Origin: Fictibacillus marinisediminis
Lineage (GTDB): Bacteria > Bacillota > Bacilli > Bacillales > Fictibacillaceae
Assembly (NCBI RefSeq): GCF_023149135.1
Contig: NZ_JAIWJX010000002.1
Coordinates: 434,001 to 498,000 of the forward strand
Direction of reading: 5' to 3'
Length of the DNA: 64,000 nt
Under the pieces are notes generated by a model. The model made no database searches. It had not been told where the DNA came from and saw only the letters and a program-made list of their open reading frames with translations. Below, in pieces: positions 25,761 to 34,804 of the stretch. Within the stretch, counting starts at the first letter, position 1; each line of letters starts with the position of its first letter. A program made the position numbers and the translations under genes.

Positions 25761-26255
25761 TTATAAAGGCTTTACCCCTAAATTGTCCAACGCCTCATTC
25801 ACATCCTGAAGATTATAGATTTCCTTCTCCAAACAAAATTGAATGACCAGGTCTGATGTATCACTGTCAGACAAAGAGAAGCCGGCAGAGCTTAGAAGCT
25901 CACCGGCTTCTTCTATGTTTAATTGAAGAGCCAGGGCGAGTAAAATGACCGTATTTTTTCGGGGGCGGTAATCAGGATTGGAACGGATTTTTGAAAAATG
26001 GCGGCGGTCAATTCCTGCTTTTTTGTAGATTTCGGAATCACTGGCGCCTCTTTGATCGATATAGCTGAACAAGAGATGACGGAGGGAAGGTTTGCGTCTG
26101 GACTGGATAAACTCGTCAAGGTCCGCTGGCTGTCGATCTTCTTCAAGGATTTCGCTCTCTAGAGGTGCACAGGCATGTAAAATCTCTGCCGGAGAATGGT
26201 TCAGGCAGTAGTCTACATATTCTTTTAGTTCAATCAGAGTTTTTTCTGCGAGCAT
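25761..26255 (-). CDS. XRE-like HTH protein, divergent partner of the VWA gene
   Basis: A 164-residue protein with an acidic helical N-terminal part (1-80) and an HTH in the middle (SDSEIYKKAGIDRRHFSKIR, ~84-103). The segment NTVILLALALQLNIEEAGEL then closes a lambda-repressor-like bundle, and a C-terminal tail has DLVIQFCLEKEIYNL. I do not know its target. It is divergent from a VWA gene 96 bp away, with GTCGC-N7-GCGAC between them. GGGGAGG precedes the ATG. Similar HTH plus VWA pairs are known, but I can give no tested function. Confidence 0.75.
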   Translation of the reverse strand: MLAEKTLIELKEYVDYCLNHSPAEILHACAPLESEILEEDRQPADLDEFIQSRRKPSLRHLLFSYIDQRGASDSEIYKKAGIDRRHFSKIRSNPDYRPRKNTVILLALALQLNIEEAGELLSSAGFSLSDSDTSDLVIQFCLEKEIYNLQDVNEALDNLGVKPL

Positions 26256-26275
26256 TGTGATGACCTCCCCAAAAT

Positions 26276-26292
26276 GTCGCTTGCCAGGCGAC
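26276..26292. promoter_or_regulatory. inverted repeat between the HTH and VWA genes
   Basis: GTCGC-TTGCCAG-GCGAC in the divergent intergenic region is a candidate operator for the HTH protein; a TATTAT-like -10 for the VWA gene lies near 26316. Confidence 0.45.
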
Positions 26293-26351
26293 CAAATGAT
26301 GGCAGAATCCAGCTATTATTATAGCATGATGAATAGAAGGGGATGGGTCGC

Positions 26352-26936
26352 ATGAATCACAATAAAACGGAGATTATCTTTCTGCTGGACCGGAGCGGAT
26401 CAATGGCAGGGCTTGAAGAGGAAACGATCGGCGGGTTTAACAGGCTGATTGAAAAACAATACCGGCCGGAAGGAGAGACGGAAATTACGGCGATTCTCTT
26501 TGATGATCAGTATGAGGTCGTATGGACTGGCAAAAACGCCAGAGAGGTAAGGCTGTCAGACAAAGAGTATTTTGTAAGAGGCTGTACCGCACTGCTGGAT
26601 GCCATAGGTAAAGCGATCGTGGATACCGGGCACAGGCTAGCAATGACAGACGAGAATGAAAGGCCAGGCAAGGTCATCTTCATTGTTACAACTGATGGGA
26701 TGGAAAACGCGAGCACGGAATTTACCTATCCCAAAATAAAGGGGCTGATCAAGCACCAGCAGGAGAAATACAGCTGGGAGTTTATATTTATGGGAGCGAA
26801 CATCGATGCCGTGGAGGAAGCGGACAGCCTTGGGATTTCAGTCGACAACGCCTATAACTTTGAGGCTTCATCACATGGGGTAGAGGAGATGTATGCTGTC
26901 ATGTGTGAAGCGGTGGCGGAGAAAAGGGGGAAATGA
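26352..26936 (+). CDS. stand-alone VWA-domain protein
   Basis: A 194-residue protein that is a single von Willebrand A domain without signal or membrane segment. The MIDAS metal site is complete: DRSGSMAG at residues 12-19, a Thr in FVRGCTALLDAIG, and TTDGMENAS around 104-112. VWA proteins in bacterial cytoplasm usually act as scaffolds with AAA ATPases or toxin-like enzymes, but neither is nearby. AAGGGGA lies 8 nt before ATG 26352. It is divergent from the HTH gene and may be controlled by it. Confidence 0.85.
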   Translation: MNHNKTEIIFLLDRSGSMAGLEEETIGGFNRLIEKQYRPEGETEITAILFDDQYEVVWTGKNAREVRLSDKEYFVRGCTALLDAIGKAIVDTGHRLAMTDENERPGKVIFIVTTDGMENASTEFTYPKIKGLIKHQQEKYSWEFIFMGANIDAVEEADSLGISVDNAYNFEASSHGVEEMYAVMCEAVAEKRGK

Positions 26937-26953
26937 TTATCATATGGGCAAAG

Positions 26954-26988
26954 GAGCACCCAACGTTTTTTTTCGGCGGGTGCTTTTT
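26954..26988 (+). terminator. rho-independent terminator of the VWA gene
   Basis: AGCACCC / GGGTGCT stem followed by TTTT; it overlaps the 3' end of the convergent XRE-cupin gene. Confidence 0.8.
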
Positions 26989-27541
26989 AGTTCGGATAAT
27001 AGATGGTCATGCTCAAGCGGGTCAAAGTGTCACCGGAGTTATGGTAGACGTGAGGCCTGTCGGCTCTGAACCGGATAGAGTCCCCATTTTTCACGGTGTA
27101 TTCTATATTGTTCACACGTACGGTTAATTCCCCGTCAAAAACGGTTACAAATTCTTCGGTGCCTTCTCCATGAGCGTCAGAGCTTAGAAAGCCGCCTTTG
27201 TCGATCTCGACGGAATACATTTCAAATCGGCGGTCATCCTGAAATGGAAAGTAGGGATATACTCTGTATTTTCCGTTGTCCTCTGTTAAGGCTTGTACTT
27301 CGCTTCGCAAGACTACTTTCGTATCGGGCTGCGGATCATTGATCAGGGAAGTAAACGAGATCTTTAGTCCATTGGCGATTTTCCAGATCGTCGTAATGGT
27401 AGGGCTGGATTCGCCTCTCTCAATTTGTCCAATCATTGTTTTGCTTACACCGGTCAGTTCAGCCACTTTTTCAAGGCTTAATTTTTTGTATTCCCGAAAG
27501 GCTTTTAAATTTTTCGCAATGATAAGATGGATTTCCTCCAT
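26987..27541 (-). CDS. XRE-cupin transcriptional regulator
   Basis: A 184-residue regulator. The N-terminal HTH_XRE is LEKVAELTGVSKTMIGQIER with GESSPTITTIWKIANGL (residues 20-60). The C-terminal cupin (100-184) has HGEGTEEFVTVFDGELTVR and GDSIRFRADRPHVYHN, giving two conserved cupin motifs. Such proteins sense small ligands and often control an adjacent exporter gene. Here it is divergent from a LysE-type exporter, with inverted repeats between the two. Confidence 0.9.
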   Translation of the reverse strand: MEEIHLIIAKNLKAFREYKKLSLEKVAELTGVSKTMIGQIERGESSPTITTIWKIANGLKISFTSLINDPQPDTKVVLRSEVQALTEDNGKYRVYPYFPFQDDRRFEMYSVEIDKGGFLSSDAHGEGTEEFVTVFDGELTVRVNNIEYTVKNGDSIRFRADRPHVYHNSGDTLTRLSMTIYYPN

Positions 27542-27588
27542 AAATAACCTCCAGACCTATTTACAATATAGCGACCATTCTGTACAAT

Positions 27589-27620
27589 ATATTGAAAATC
27601 GTTATAGTGTTCAATATAGA
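27589..27620 (+). promoter_or_regulatory. LysE-type exporter promoter with inverted-repeat operator
   Basis: ATATTGAA (27589-27596) and TTCAATAT (27610-27617) form an inverted repeat 21 bp centre to centre. It overlaps TTGAAA (27593-27598), a 16-nt spacer and TATAGA (27615-27620). It is the likely target of the divergent XRE-cupin protein. Confidence 0.65.
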
Positions 27621-27652
27621 CATTATAACATACACAACGGAGGGGGATCACA

Positions 27653-28240
27653 ATGTCCATTTTGTCTTTTTTGTTGTACGTGTTTGTTACAAGCTTCACT
27701 CCAGGACCGAATAACATTATGGCGATGCTGTTTGCCAATCAATACGGTTTGAAGCGAACCCTCAGATTCTGTGTTGGAGTTGGAGCTGGATTCTTTATCA
27801 TCATCATGCTGAGCAGCTACTTTAATCTTTGGCTGAAGAACTTCATACCAAAGATCGAGTTTGCGATGACGATCCTCGGTGCGGTATATATGCTGTATCT
27901 GGCTTATAAGGTGTTAACCAGCAAAAGCAAGACTAAAAACAGCGAACGAGAAGACAAGAATAACAGTTTTAAAGCAGGCATGCTGCTTCAGTTCGTTAAT
28001 CCAAAAGGCCTCTTATACGGCTTGACTGTCATTTCCACGTTTGTGATTCCCTTTTACCATTCCAATGCCAGCCTGCTGCTGATTTCATTATTTCTAGCGT
28101 TTATCGGCTTCCTGGCTACGTTTAGCTGGAGTCTGTTCGGTTCCATGTTTCAAGTCTTTTTATCAAAATACAGAAGAGCATTCAATGTGGTGATGGCCCT
28201 TTTGTTAGTGTATAGTGCGGTTTCGGTGGTTGTGGAATAA
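27653..28240 (+). CDS. LysE/RhtB-family exporter
   Basis: A 195-residue membrane protein with about six hydrophobic segments. The family signature FTPGPNNIMAMLFANQYGLKR is at residues 14-34, and QFVNPKGLLYGLTVIS is the mirrored second-half motif. LysE/RhtB proteins export amino acids such as lysine, arginine, threonine or homoserine; the substrate cannot be told. GGAGGGGG precedes ATG 27653. It is controlled, by position, by the divergent XRE-cupin regulator. Confidence 0.88.
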   Translation: MSILSFLLYVFVTSFTPGPNNIMAMLFANQYGLKRTLRFCVGVGAGFFIIIMLSSYFNLWLKNFIPKIEFAMTILGAVYMLYLAYKVLTSKSKTKNSEREDKNNSFKAGMLLQFVNPKGLLYGLTVISTFVIPFYHSNASLLLISLFLAFIGFLATFSWSLFGSMFQVFLSKYRRAFNVVMALLLVYSAVSVVVE

Positions 28241-28322
28241 GATATCAATGATTAAAACGATCGTTTAAAGAGGCTGGTCATTAGGTCAGGTCTCTGTCTT
28301 CATATAATCTGGATCGATAGAA

Positions 28323-28363
28323 AAAAAGAGCACTGGCTGAGAAAAATGCAGCCGTGCTCTTTT
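28323..28363. terminator. bidirectional terminator between LysE exporter and dbpA
   Basis: AAAAGAGCAC...GTGCTCTTTT with an inner GGCTG/CAGCC pair; the AT flanks allow use in both directions. Confidence 0.85.
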
Positions 28364-28381
28364 GCTTACCAGAAGGATTAT

Positions 28382-29827
28382 TTACTTTTTCGCCTTGCTG
28401 ACTTTCAGTTTCTTGCCTTTAACTGTGGTATTTTCCATGGCCTGCAGGACAAGTGAGCCTTTTCCGTTAAGAATATCAACATAGGACCAATTCTCCTGGA
28501 TGGTGATAATGCCGATATCATCTGCTGAGACTCCAGGGATTTTTGCGATGGTTCCAACGAAATCGACCACTCGGATCTTCTTGTTTTTTCCGCCGCTGAA
28601 GTGGAGTTTCGTAATATCCTGGTTGATTCGGGCCGTTTTATTATTTCTCATGACTCGGCGCCCGCTGAGCTTTTCTTCAAAAGCTCGTTGCATTTTAGCC
28701 ACTTCTTGTTTTGTCGGTGCTTCTTCTTCATCGATCTCAAAGCCGATGTATCTTTCGATGGCTCTAAGATATTTTCCTTCATAAGGCAATGCAAACGTAA
28801 TGGCTCTTCCTTTTTTGCCGGCCCGGCCAGTTCTTCCTGTACGGTGGACATAGCTCTCTTTTTCCATGGGAACGTCATAGTTGATAACAAGGGTTACATT
28901 ATCAATATCAATTCCTCTCGCAGCTACATCCGTGGCGACAAGGTAACGGAAATTCCCGATCTTGAACCCGTCCATCACCGCAAATCGATCTTCTTGTTCC
29001 AATCCTCCATGAAGCTTTTCAACAGAATACTGAGAGGCTTCGAGCTCTGCAAACACGGAATCGACGTGCTCTTTCGTATTGCAGAAAATGATGCAGCTGT
29101 CCGGGTTTTCAACGACCGTCACGTCTTTCAGAAGAGCAAGCTTTGCCTCTTCCTGAACGTTGATTAAAGAATGCTCGATCGTATCTGTCGTCATCCCGGC
29201 AGAAGCTATTTCGATTTTTGCTGGATCCTTCATATATTGATGGCAGAGATTTTCGATATCTTTTGGCAATGTTGCAGAAAAGACCATGGTCACTCTGTTT
29301 GAAGGAAGTTGTTTAATAATCTTTTTGACTTCATCAATAAAGCCCATGTTCAGCATTTCATCTGCTTCATCAATGATCAGGTACTTGATTTGGTCCAAGA
29401 CCAGGGTTTCACGCTCGATATGGTCCATGACGCGTCCCGGTGTACCGACGACGACATGCGTTTTTTGTTTCAATTCTTCTTTTTGTTTCGCAAAAGGCTC
29501 TTTACCATATACAGCAACAGCTTTAATCCGCTTGAACCTTCCAATGTTGGTCAGGTCTTCACGAACTTGAACAGCGAGCTCACGCGTGGGAGTAAGGATC
29601 ATTGCTTGTGGCCGTTTTTCTTCCCATTCCAGCATTTCGCATACCGGAATACCAAAGGCTGCTGTTTTTCCGCTGCCTGTTTGGGATTTTACGACGAGAT
29701 CTTGTTTTTCCAGAGCTAATGGTATGACTTCAGTCTGAACCTCAGTCGGAGTTTCATATTTCAACACTGTAAGTGCTCGTTTTATTTCATCGCTTATACG
29801 ATAATCGTTAAAACTTCTATTATTCAT
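28382..29827 (-). CDS. dbpA: DEAD-box RNA helicase DbpA
   Basis: About 481 residues. The helicase core has [11 protein letters not shown] (motif I), PTRELAVQ (Ia), TPGRVMDH (Ib), [13 protein letters not shown] (II), FSATLP (III), [11 protein letters not shown] (V) and HRTGRTGR (VI). The last 75 residues form the DbpA RNA-binding domain ([20 protein letters not shown]...), which in B. subtilis (YxiN) and E. coli targets hairpin 92 of 23S rRNA during 50S assembly. The ATG at 29827 has GAGG 8 nt upstream; an upstream ATG at 29905 lacks an RBS. Confidence 0.94.
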   Translation of the reverse strand: MNNRSFNDYRISDEIKRALTVLKYETPTEVQTEVIPLALEKQDLVVKSQTGSGKTAAFGIPVCEMLEWEEKRPQAMILTPTRELAVQVREDLTNIGRFKRIKAVAVYGKEPFAKQKEELKQKTHVVVGTPGRVMDHIERETLVLDQIKYLIIDEADEMLNMGFIDEVKKIIKQLPSNRVTMVFSATLPKDIENLCHQYMKDPAKIEIASAGMTTDTIEHSLINVQEEAKLALLKDVTVVENPDSCIIFCNTKEHVDSVFAELEASQYSVEKLHGGLEQEDRFAVMDGFKIGNFRYLVATDVAARGIDIDNVTLVINYDVPMEKESYVHRTGRTGRAGKKGRAITFALPYEGKYLRAIERYIGFEIDEEEAPTKQEVAKMQRAFEEKLSGRRVMRNNKTARINQDITKLHFSGGKNKKIRVVDFVGTIAKIPGVSADDIGIITIQENWSYVDILNGKGSLVLQAMENTTVKGKKLKVSKAKK

Positions 29828-30024
29828 GTAGGAACCTCGATTTTTTATATTATCCAGAATCAGCATAACCTGAATAGTGTTCATTATACTTGAAATGATG
29901 GACAATCGGGTTTAATTTTAAACGATTGTTTAAATGAACCCTTCCGTACGATCGCAGGTGATAGGTAAACAATGATATAATGAGGGAATTAATTCAAAAG
30001 TAAAAAACTGGCAACAAAAAACAG

Positions 30025-30053
30025 TTGAAGGAACGATAGCGCTGTTTTATAAT
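30025..30053 (+). promoter_or_regulatory. SigA promoter of the lysine riboswitch/permease transcript
   Basis: TTGAAG (30025-30030), a 17-nt spacer and TATAAT (30048-30053). Confidence 0.8.
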
Positions 30054-30095
30054 AACTCTTAGCGTTAACTAACTTGATATTAAAATCCTCATCAA

Positions 30096-30250
30096 TCCGA
30101 TGAGGTAGAGGTCGCGGCTTTTATTAGTAGGACGTACGAGATGAAGAGGACATCATAGACTCCGTGTGAAAGGAAAAGCTGCCGAAATTTGTGCTTAACT
30201 CTGGAAGTATGAATTGGGGCTGTATTCGAACAGGAACAGCACTGTCACAC
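30096..30250 (+). ncRNA. lysine riboswitch (L box) aptamer
   Basis: The conserved blocks appear in order: GATGAGGTAGAGGTCGCGGC, then TTAGTAG, GTGTGAAAGGAAAAGCTGCCG, CTGGAAG and GCACTGTCAC. This is the five-helix L box of Bacillus lysC-type leaders. It lies between a strong promoter and a terminator, in front of a lysine-type amino acid permease. Confidence 0.93.
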
Positions 30251-30315
30251 CCACGAATAACCGGTGGGTGGGATGCGCTATCTTACGGAAGGCATGATGC
30301 GGATTAATACTAATC

Positions 30316-30343
30316 GTCGCCCAATGCTTGGCGGCTTTTTTTA
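30316..30343 (+). terminator. lysine-riboswitch terminator
   Basis: GTCGCC / GGCGGC stem followed by eight T. Lysine binding should favour this hairpin and switch the permease off. Confidence 0.85.
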
Positions 30344-30382
30344 TTTCCCACTCCTTCCTAAAACGAAAAGGAGTTTTTTTTT

Positions 30383-31846
30383 ATGCGAAACACATCACAG
30401 AATCCATCACAGCCGCCGTCGCCAAACGCGGACAATGAATTAAAGCGGGGACTGAAATCCCGCCATTTAACGATGATCTCCCTTGGGGGAACAATCGGAA
30501 CAGGATTATTTTTAGCAAGCGGAGGATCCATTCATACTGCAGGGCCAGGCGGCGTTCTGTTTTCATATGCAGCGATTGGAATCATGGTGTTCTTCTTAAT
30601 GACAAGCCTCGCAGAAATGGCGTCTTACATGCCGGTTGCCGGTTCATTCAGCACGTATGCTTCAAAATTTGTGGATCCATCACTAGGATTCGCGCTCGGC
30701 TGGAACTATTGGTACAACTGGGCAATCACCATTGCAGCTGAACTTGCAGCCGTAACATTAATCATGAAATTTTGGTTTCCGGATACCCCTTCATTTATCT
30801 GGAGTGCACTGTTTCTAGGCATTATGTTCTTATTAAATTATTTATCGGTAAAAGGGTTTGGTGAAGCAGAATATTGGTTCTCGCTGATCAAAGTCATTAC
30901 CGTCATTATCTTCTTGATCTTAGGAACACTTATGATCTTCGGCATTTTAGGCGGAGATCCGATCGGATTTAAGAACTTTACGATCGCTGACGCACCGTTC
31001 CACGGCGGATTCTTTACGACGCTTGGCGTATTCATGGCTGCAGGTTTCTCATTCCAGGGAACAGAACTGTTAGGGGTTGCGGCAGGAGAAACGGAGGATC
31101 CGAAAAAGAACATCCCGAAAGCAATCAAAAGCGTGTTCTGGCGTATCCTTTTGTTCTATGTTCTGGCAATCTTGGTCATTTCTTTAATTATTCCCTACAC
31201 AGACAGCCGATTGGCAAGCAGCGATATTACTGTAAGTCCATTCACACTTGTCTTTGATAAAGCAGGAATTGCGTTTGCGGCTTCCGTTATGAACGCGATC
31301 ATCTTAACAGCAGTATTGTCTGCCGGTAACTCCGGTATGTATGCATCGACCCGTATGCTTTGGGATATGGCACGAGACGGAAAGGCACCTAAGTTTCTGG
31401 CGAAGCTGGATTCCCGCGGTGTACCGGTTCCAGCCCTAATTGTAACAGCCGCTGTTGGAGCTGTAGCTTTCTTTGCTTCACTGTTCGGTGACGGCGTCAT
31501 CTACACATGGCTGCTGAATGCCTCCGGGATGTCCGGCTTTATCGCCTGGCTCGGAATTGCGATCAGCCATTACCGATTCAGAAGAGCGTATGTGGCACAG
31601 GGGCGGAATTTAAAAGAACTGCCTTACTTGGCAAAATGGTTCCCAATCGGTCCGATCTTTGCTTTCGCTCTCTGTTTTGTCGTTATCCTCGGCCAAAACT
31701 ATTCTGCCTTTACAGGCGGAAACATCGATTGGAAAGGAGCCCTTGTTTCTTACATTGGGATTCCAATCTTCCTGGCCGTTTGGTTAGGCTATAAATTCAA
31801 ACACAAAACAAAAGTCGTACCGCTTAAAGAGTGTGATTTTGAATAA
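30383..31846 (+). CDS. lysP: amino acid permease, probably lysine-specific (LysP-like)
   Basis: A 487-residue APC-superfamily transporter with 12 expected membrane segments. The N-terminus LKRGLKSRHLTMISLGGTIGTGLFLASG holds the TM1 unwound G-x-G motif, and GFSFQGTELLGVAAGETEDPKK is the AAT-family signature after TM6. It imports a cationic amino acid with protons; the lysine assignment rests on the L box upstream and on resemblance to LysP. AAAAGGAG at 30366-30373 precedes ATG 30383. Monocistronic. Confidence 0.9.
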   Translation: MRNTSQNPSQPPSPNADNELKRGLKSRHLTMISLGGTIGTGLFLASGGSIHTAGPGGVLFSYAAIGIMVFFLMTSLAEMASYMPVAGSFSTYASKFVDPSLGFALGWNYWYNWAITIAAELAAVTLIMKFWFPDTPSFIWSALFLGIMFLLNYLSVKGFGEAEYWFSLIKVITVIIFLILGTLMIFGILGGDPIGFKNFTIADAPFHGGFFTTLGVFMAAGFSFQGTELLGVAAGETEDPKKNIPKAIKSVFWRILLFYVLAILVISLIIPYTDSRLASSDITVSPFTLVFDKAGIAFAASVMNAIILTAVLSAGNSGMYASTRMLWDMARDGKAPKFLAKLDSRGVPVPALIVTAAVGAVAFFASLFGDGVIYTWLLNASGMSGFIAWLGIAISHYRFRRAYVAQGRNLKELPYLAKWFPIGPIFAFALCFVVILGQNYSAFTGGNIDWKGALVSYIGIPIFLAVWLGYKFKHKTKVVPLKECDFE

Positions 31847-31856
31847 GAAATAAGAG

Positions 31857-31888
31857 AAGCAGGAGCCTTTCGGGGTTCCTGTTTTTTC
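31857..31888 (+). terminator. rho-independent terminator of the permease gene
   Basis: CAGGAGCC / GGGGTTCCTG stem followed by six T. Confidence 0.85.
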
Positions 31889-31986
31889 ATAATGGATTAG
31901 AAGTGAAAAGTTTAGGGAAAAAGGTATCGACTTCTGAATGTAGAACATATAAACTAACACTTACGTCAAGTGAAAGGAAATAGGAA

Positions 31987-32547
31987 ATGAACAAAAGTGT
32001 AATGCAGTTATTCAATAACTCCGAAAGGTTACAAGGAATCCATGTGTTTTACTATTCATTTGAACTAGAGAGCTATATTGAGAATGCCGTATCCTACATT
32101 GTTAATGGTGTTGAGCAAGGCGATTACATACTGTTCTTGGAGAATGAACGAATCTATCCTTTGATTATTAAAGAGTTGGAAGAGAAATTAACAACAGATC
32201 AACTCAAAAAAGTTCGTTTTATGAATAACTTTGATTTTTATTTTTGGAATAACAATTTTTACCCGCAAACGATTTTGTCTAACTTCTCCGATATCGTAAC
32301 TCCCTGGATCGAGGAAAATAGGTCCATTAGAACATGGGGCCATGTGGAATGGGGAGACAGGAAAGACTTTGAAAAAACACTTGAGGAGTTCGAAGTGGAA
32401 GTCGATCAAATGATAAAGAACGTAAAAGTCATCACGGTATGTGCCTATGATGCCGGCCGTGTGTCTGATGACCTCAAAGTGAAATTAATGGAGCATCATG
32501 ATTTTATAATGACCGATAATGAAGTCCTTCCAATAAACAGATCTTGA
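31987..32547 (+). CDS. MEDS-domain protein
   Basis: A 186-residue cytoplasmic protein covering one MEDS (DcmR-sensory) domain: GIHVFYYSFELESYIENAVSYIVNGVEQGDYILF at the start and TWGHVEWGD and VITVCAYDAGRVSDDLKVKLMEHHDFIM at the end. The domain occurs in sensory proteins and next to anti-sigma-type kinases; it lacks any output domain here. What it binds is unknown. The neighbouring ECF sigma operon is on the same strand 150 bp downstream, which may be a coincidence. Confidence 0.8.
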   Translation: MNKSVMQLFNNSERLQGIHVFYYSFELESYIENAVSYIVNGVEQGDYILFLENERIYPLIIKELEEKLTTDQLKKVRFMNNFDFYFWNNNFYPQTILSNFSDIVTPWIEENRSIRTWGHVEWGDRKDFEKTLEEFEVEVDQMIKNVKVITVCAYDAGRVSDDLKVKLMEHHDFIMTDNEVLPINRS

Positions 32548-32584
32548 AATAGCGATTTACCTGAGGATTCGTTCCTATCCAGAA

Positions 32585-32612
32585 AAGGCACCTGAATGAG
32601 GTGCTTTTTGTT
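32585..32612 (+). terminator. rho-independent terminator of the MEDS gene
   Basis: AGGCACCT / AGGTGCTT stem followed by TTTT. Confidence 0.8.
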
Positions 32613-32696
32613 TTGTCTTATAAGCCAATAAATAATTTGATCCATTGAAACTTTTTTCCACCTTTCCTCCACTAATCTATTGAAAGGAGTTGTGAA

Positions 32697-33242
32697 ATGG
32701 AAGAGCAACAATACAAATTAATTAAAAAAGCCATAAAAGGCAACAAAAATGCTTTTGAACAATTAGTAACACAGCACTATAAACAAATCTACCGGACGGC
32801 TTTCCTTTATGTTCACAATCAAGAAGATGCATTAGACGTTGTTCAAGAAGCCACATATCAAGCTTTAATTTCGATTCACACATTAAAGAACGCAGAGTAT
32901 TTCATGACATGGTTTACAAGGATTGTGATCCGCTGCTCAGCACAATTGCTCACAAAAAGGAAAAATATCATCCCGTTAACAGAAGAGGTTTTATCTAGTA
33001 TTCAATCCAGCAAAGAGCCTAAAAGTGAAGATGCATGGGAGTTATTGGATGCCATTGGACAATTGAAAGAGAACTACCGGACAACTATCATCCTTTTTTA
33101 TTACTATGATTACTCCATTAAAACCATTAGTGAAATGATGGAGATACCAGAAGGGACAGTGAAGACATACCTAAACCGTGGGAAAGAAACATTGAAAAAA
33201 AACTTCGGAAAAGAGGAAGAGCAGTGGATCATAAGAAAATAA
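32697..33242 (+). CDS. ECF-type RNA polymerase sigma factor
   Basis: A 181-residue sigma factor with region 2 (FEQLVTQHYKQIYRTAFLYV, then EDALDVVQEATYQALISI) and region 4 (LKENYRTTIILFYYYDYSIK, then TISEMMEIPEGTVKTYLNRGKETLKK, a helix-turn-helix). It is co-transcribed, with a 19-bp overlap, with a DUF4179 membrane protein that is expected to act as its anti-sigma factor. AAGGAG precedes ATG 32697. TGAAAC at 32646 could be the -35 of an autoregulated promoter, but the -10 is unclear. Confidence 0.9.
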   Translation: MEEQQYKLIKKAIKGNKNAFEQLVTQHYKQIYRTAFLYVHNQEDALDVVQEATYQALISIHTLKNAEYFMTWFTRIVIRCSAQLLTKRKNIIPLTEEVLSSIQSSKEPKSEDAWELLDAIGQLKENYRTTIILFYYYDYSIKTISEMMEIPEGTVKTYLNRGKETLKKNFGKEEEQWIIRK

Positions 33243-34642
33243 AATATGTTATTGACCAAATAGAAGTCCCTGAGGCTGAAGTTCTTCATGCAATCGACAG
33301 AGGCATCAAACAAAGCAAGCAATCAGAATGGGGCCGTTCTTCTCAAAAAAAGAAAATAATGATTAGCTGTATAATGGCAGCCTCTGTCTTCGGATTAACC
33401 TTATCCTCTGGATTTATCAATTCAAACATGAATAAAGTCCTTGCTGATGCTCCTGTGATTGGCGGGATATACGAGAGGTTTGGAGATAAGATGGGATTGA
33501 ATTTGGAAAAACAGCATTTGGTGACTGAATTGGACCAAACAATAACCAAGAATGGTGTTTCCGTTAATCTGAATAATGCCTACTTTGACGGTGAGGTCGT
33601 TTCTGTTACAGGGCATGTAAGTGGTGACTTGGATAAGGGGACAAACGAAAAGGGCGAAGTCAGTTTCAATGTGAATTTTGAGGACAATAAAGGGGATTCT
33701 GATCCTTGGTTAAATGGTAAATCAACGGATATTAACAACACAGGTAATGGATATGATTTTCAATGGAAGCTGGCATATCCTTATCAAACGATGAAAAAAG
33801 ATTTAAACTTGCCAATATCGATCCATTATATTAATGGAATTAAGGGAGACTGGAATTTTAATATCCCAATTACGCAGAAGAAAAATAAAACGTTAACCAT
33901 TAATCATTTAAAATCCTATCAAAATGAAGATATCCAAATAAAGATTGATAAGATCAATTGGGCCAAAGCATCTTCAACAATGTTATTTGAAACCGTTTCT
34001 AATTATAAAGACGACCATATTGACATTAATAAAGCGAAAGACGAAAAAGGGAATGTATTATTTCATTACGCAAATAACACGAGGCTTTCTCAATCCAAGG
34101 AAGAGGATGGCTATCATACCGCTTTAAGAAAATCTCTGAATAAAATAGATAAGAATGTAAAATCTATTGCCTTCTATCCATTTGTGTCAATCTCTGATCC
34201 GCCAGTTCAAAAAGTACTTACTTCTTCAACATTTGTTTTACAAAGTAAGCGCACGAAAATGGCGATTAAAGTAAATAATGTTAGCTGCAAGAACAACAAA
34301 TTAATTCTTGATTATCAATTCCTGGGGTTGCCAGACCACATGAGCAAAAACCGCTTTGATATCTTGACTCACAATTTATCCTATGAATTTTTATTGGTGG
34401 ATAAACAATATGCAGGAAAGATTAATCCGGAAAACCCGGTGCCGCCTAAAAACCACAGTATCTCAAGAAACCATGTAAAAGTTCTTGATAAAAAAGCGTA
34501 TCAATTTCAATCTGTTTTTCAATTGGATGGAGAAGATCAGATCGAAAACTTCTCATTACAAGATACTGTCCTGCAGTTTGATTTCTCAAGTTTTATTGAA
34601 ACTAGGGAGTTGGCTCCGTTCACGGTTCATTTATCTAAGTGA
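33224..34642 (+). CDS. DUF4179 membrane protein, putative anti-sigma factor
   Basis: A 472-residue protein. A short cytoplasmic N-terminus of about 45 residues precedes one membrane segment (IMISCIMAASVFGLTLSSGF), and an extracytoplasmic part of about 400 residues begins with the DUF4179 region (APVIGGIYERFGDKMGL) and continues in beta-rich immunoglobulin-like modules. Such genes regularly follow ECF sigma genes in Bacillus and likely hold the sigma factor at the membrane. The GTG start 33224 lies inside the sigma gene, with GAGGAAGAG as RBS. Confidence 0.85.
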   Translation: MDHKKIKYVIDQIEVPEAEVLHAIDRGIKQSKQSEWGRSSQKKKIMISCIMAASVFGLTLSSGFINSNMNKVLADAPVIGGIYERFGDKMGLNLEKQHLVTELDQTITKNGVSVNLNNAYFDGEVVSVTGHVSGDLDKGTNEKGEVSFNVNFEDNKGDSDPWLNGKSTDINNTGNGYDFQWKLAYPYQTMKKDLNLPISIHYINGIKGDWNFNIPITQKKNKTLTINHLKSYQNEDIQIKIDKINWAKASSTMLFETVSNYKDDHIDINKAKDEKGNVLFHYANNTRLSQSKEEDGYHTALRKSLNKIDKNVKSIAFYPFVSISDPPVQKVLTSSTFVLQSKRTKMAIKVNNVSCKNNKLILDYQFLGLPDHMSKNRFDILTHNLSYEFLLVDKQYAGKINPENPVPPKNHSISRNHVKVLDKKAYQFQSVFQLDGEDQIENFSLQDTVLQFDFSSFIETRELAPFTVHLSK

Positions 34643-34720
34643 AATCACAACTGAAGGTGAATGAGAAATAGAGAACGCAGGAGCATACAGGGGTTCCGAG
34701 TGTAATATGTAGCGAATCAA

Positions 34721-34757
34721 AGAGGCCAAGCTCAAAATTGAGCAGGGTCTCTTTTGT
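34721..34757 (+). terminator. terminator of the sigma/anti-sigma operon
   Basis: AGAGGCC...GGTCTCT with an inner GCTC/GAGC stem, followed by TTTT. Confidence 0.65.
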
Positions 34758-34778
34758 GTTAGAAGTATTTACCAATTG

Positions 34779-34804
34779 GGAGTTGTTTTACTAGTTAGTA
34801 AAAC
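34779..34804. other. perfect hairpin over the stop codon of the minus-strand gene
   Basis: GTTGTTTTACT / AGTAAAACAAC is a perfect inverted repeat across the stop (34795-34797) of the gene at 34795. It could act as a transcript-end structure for that gene. Confidence 0.55.

Noticed and set aside
28255..28270. AAACGATCGTTT palindromes (also near 29920 and 38862) as a common operator
   Set aside because: One lies inside a coding sequence and the flanks differ; chance AT-rich palindromes are more likely.
29286..29719. Plus-strand frames opposite dbpA
   Set aside because: They are antisense shadows of a gene with all DEAD-box motifs, and lack RBSs.
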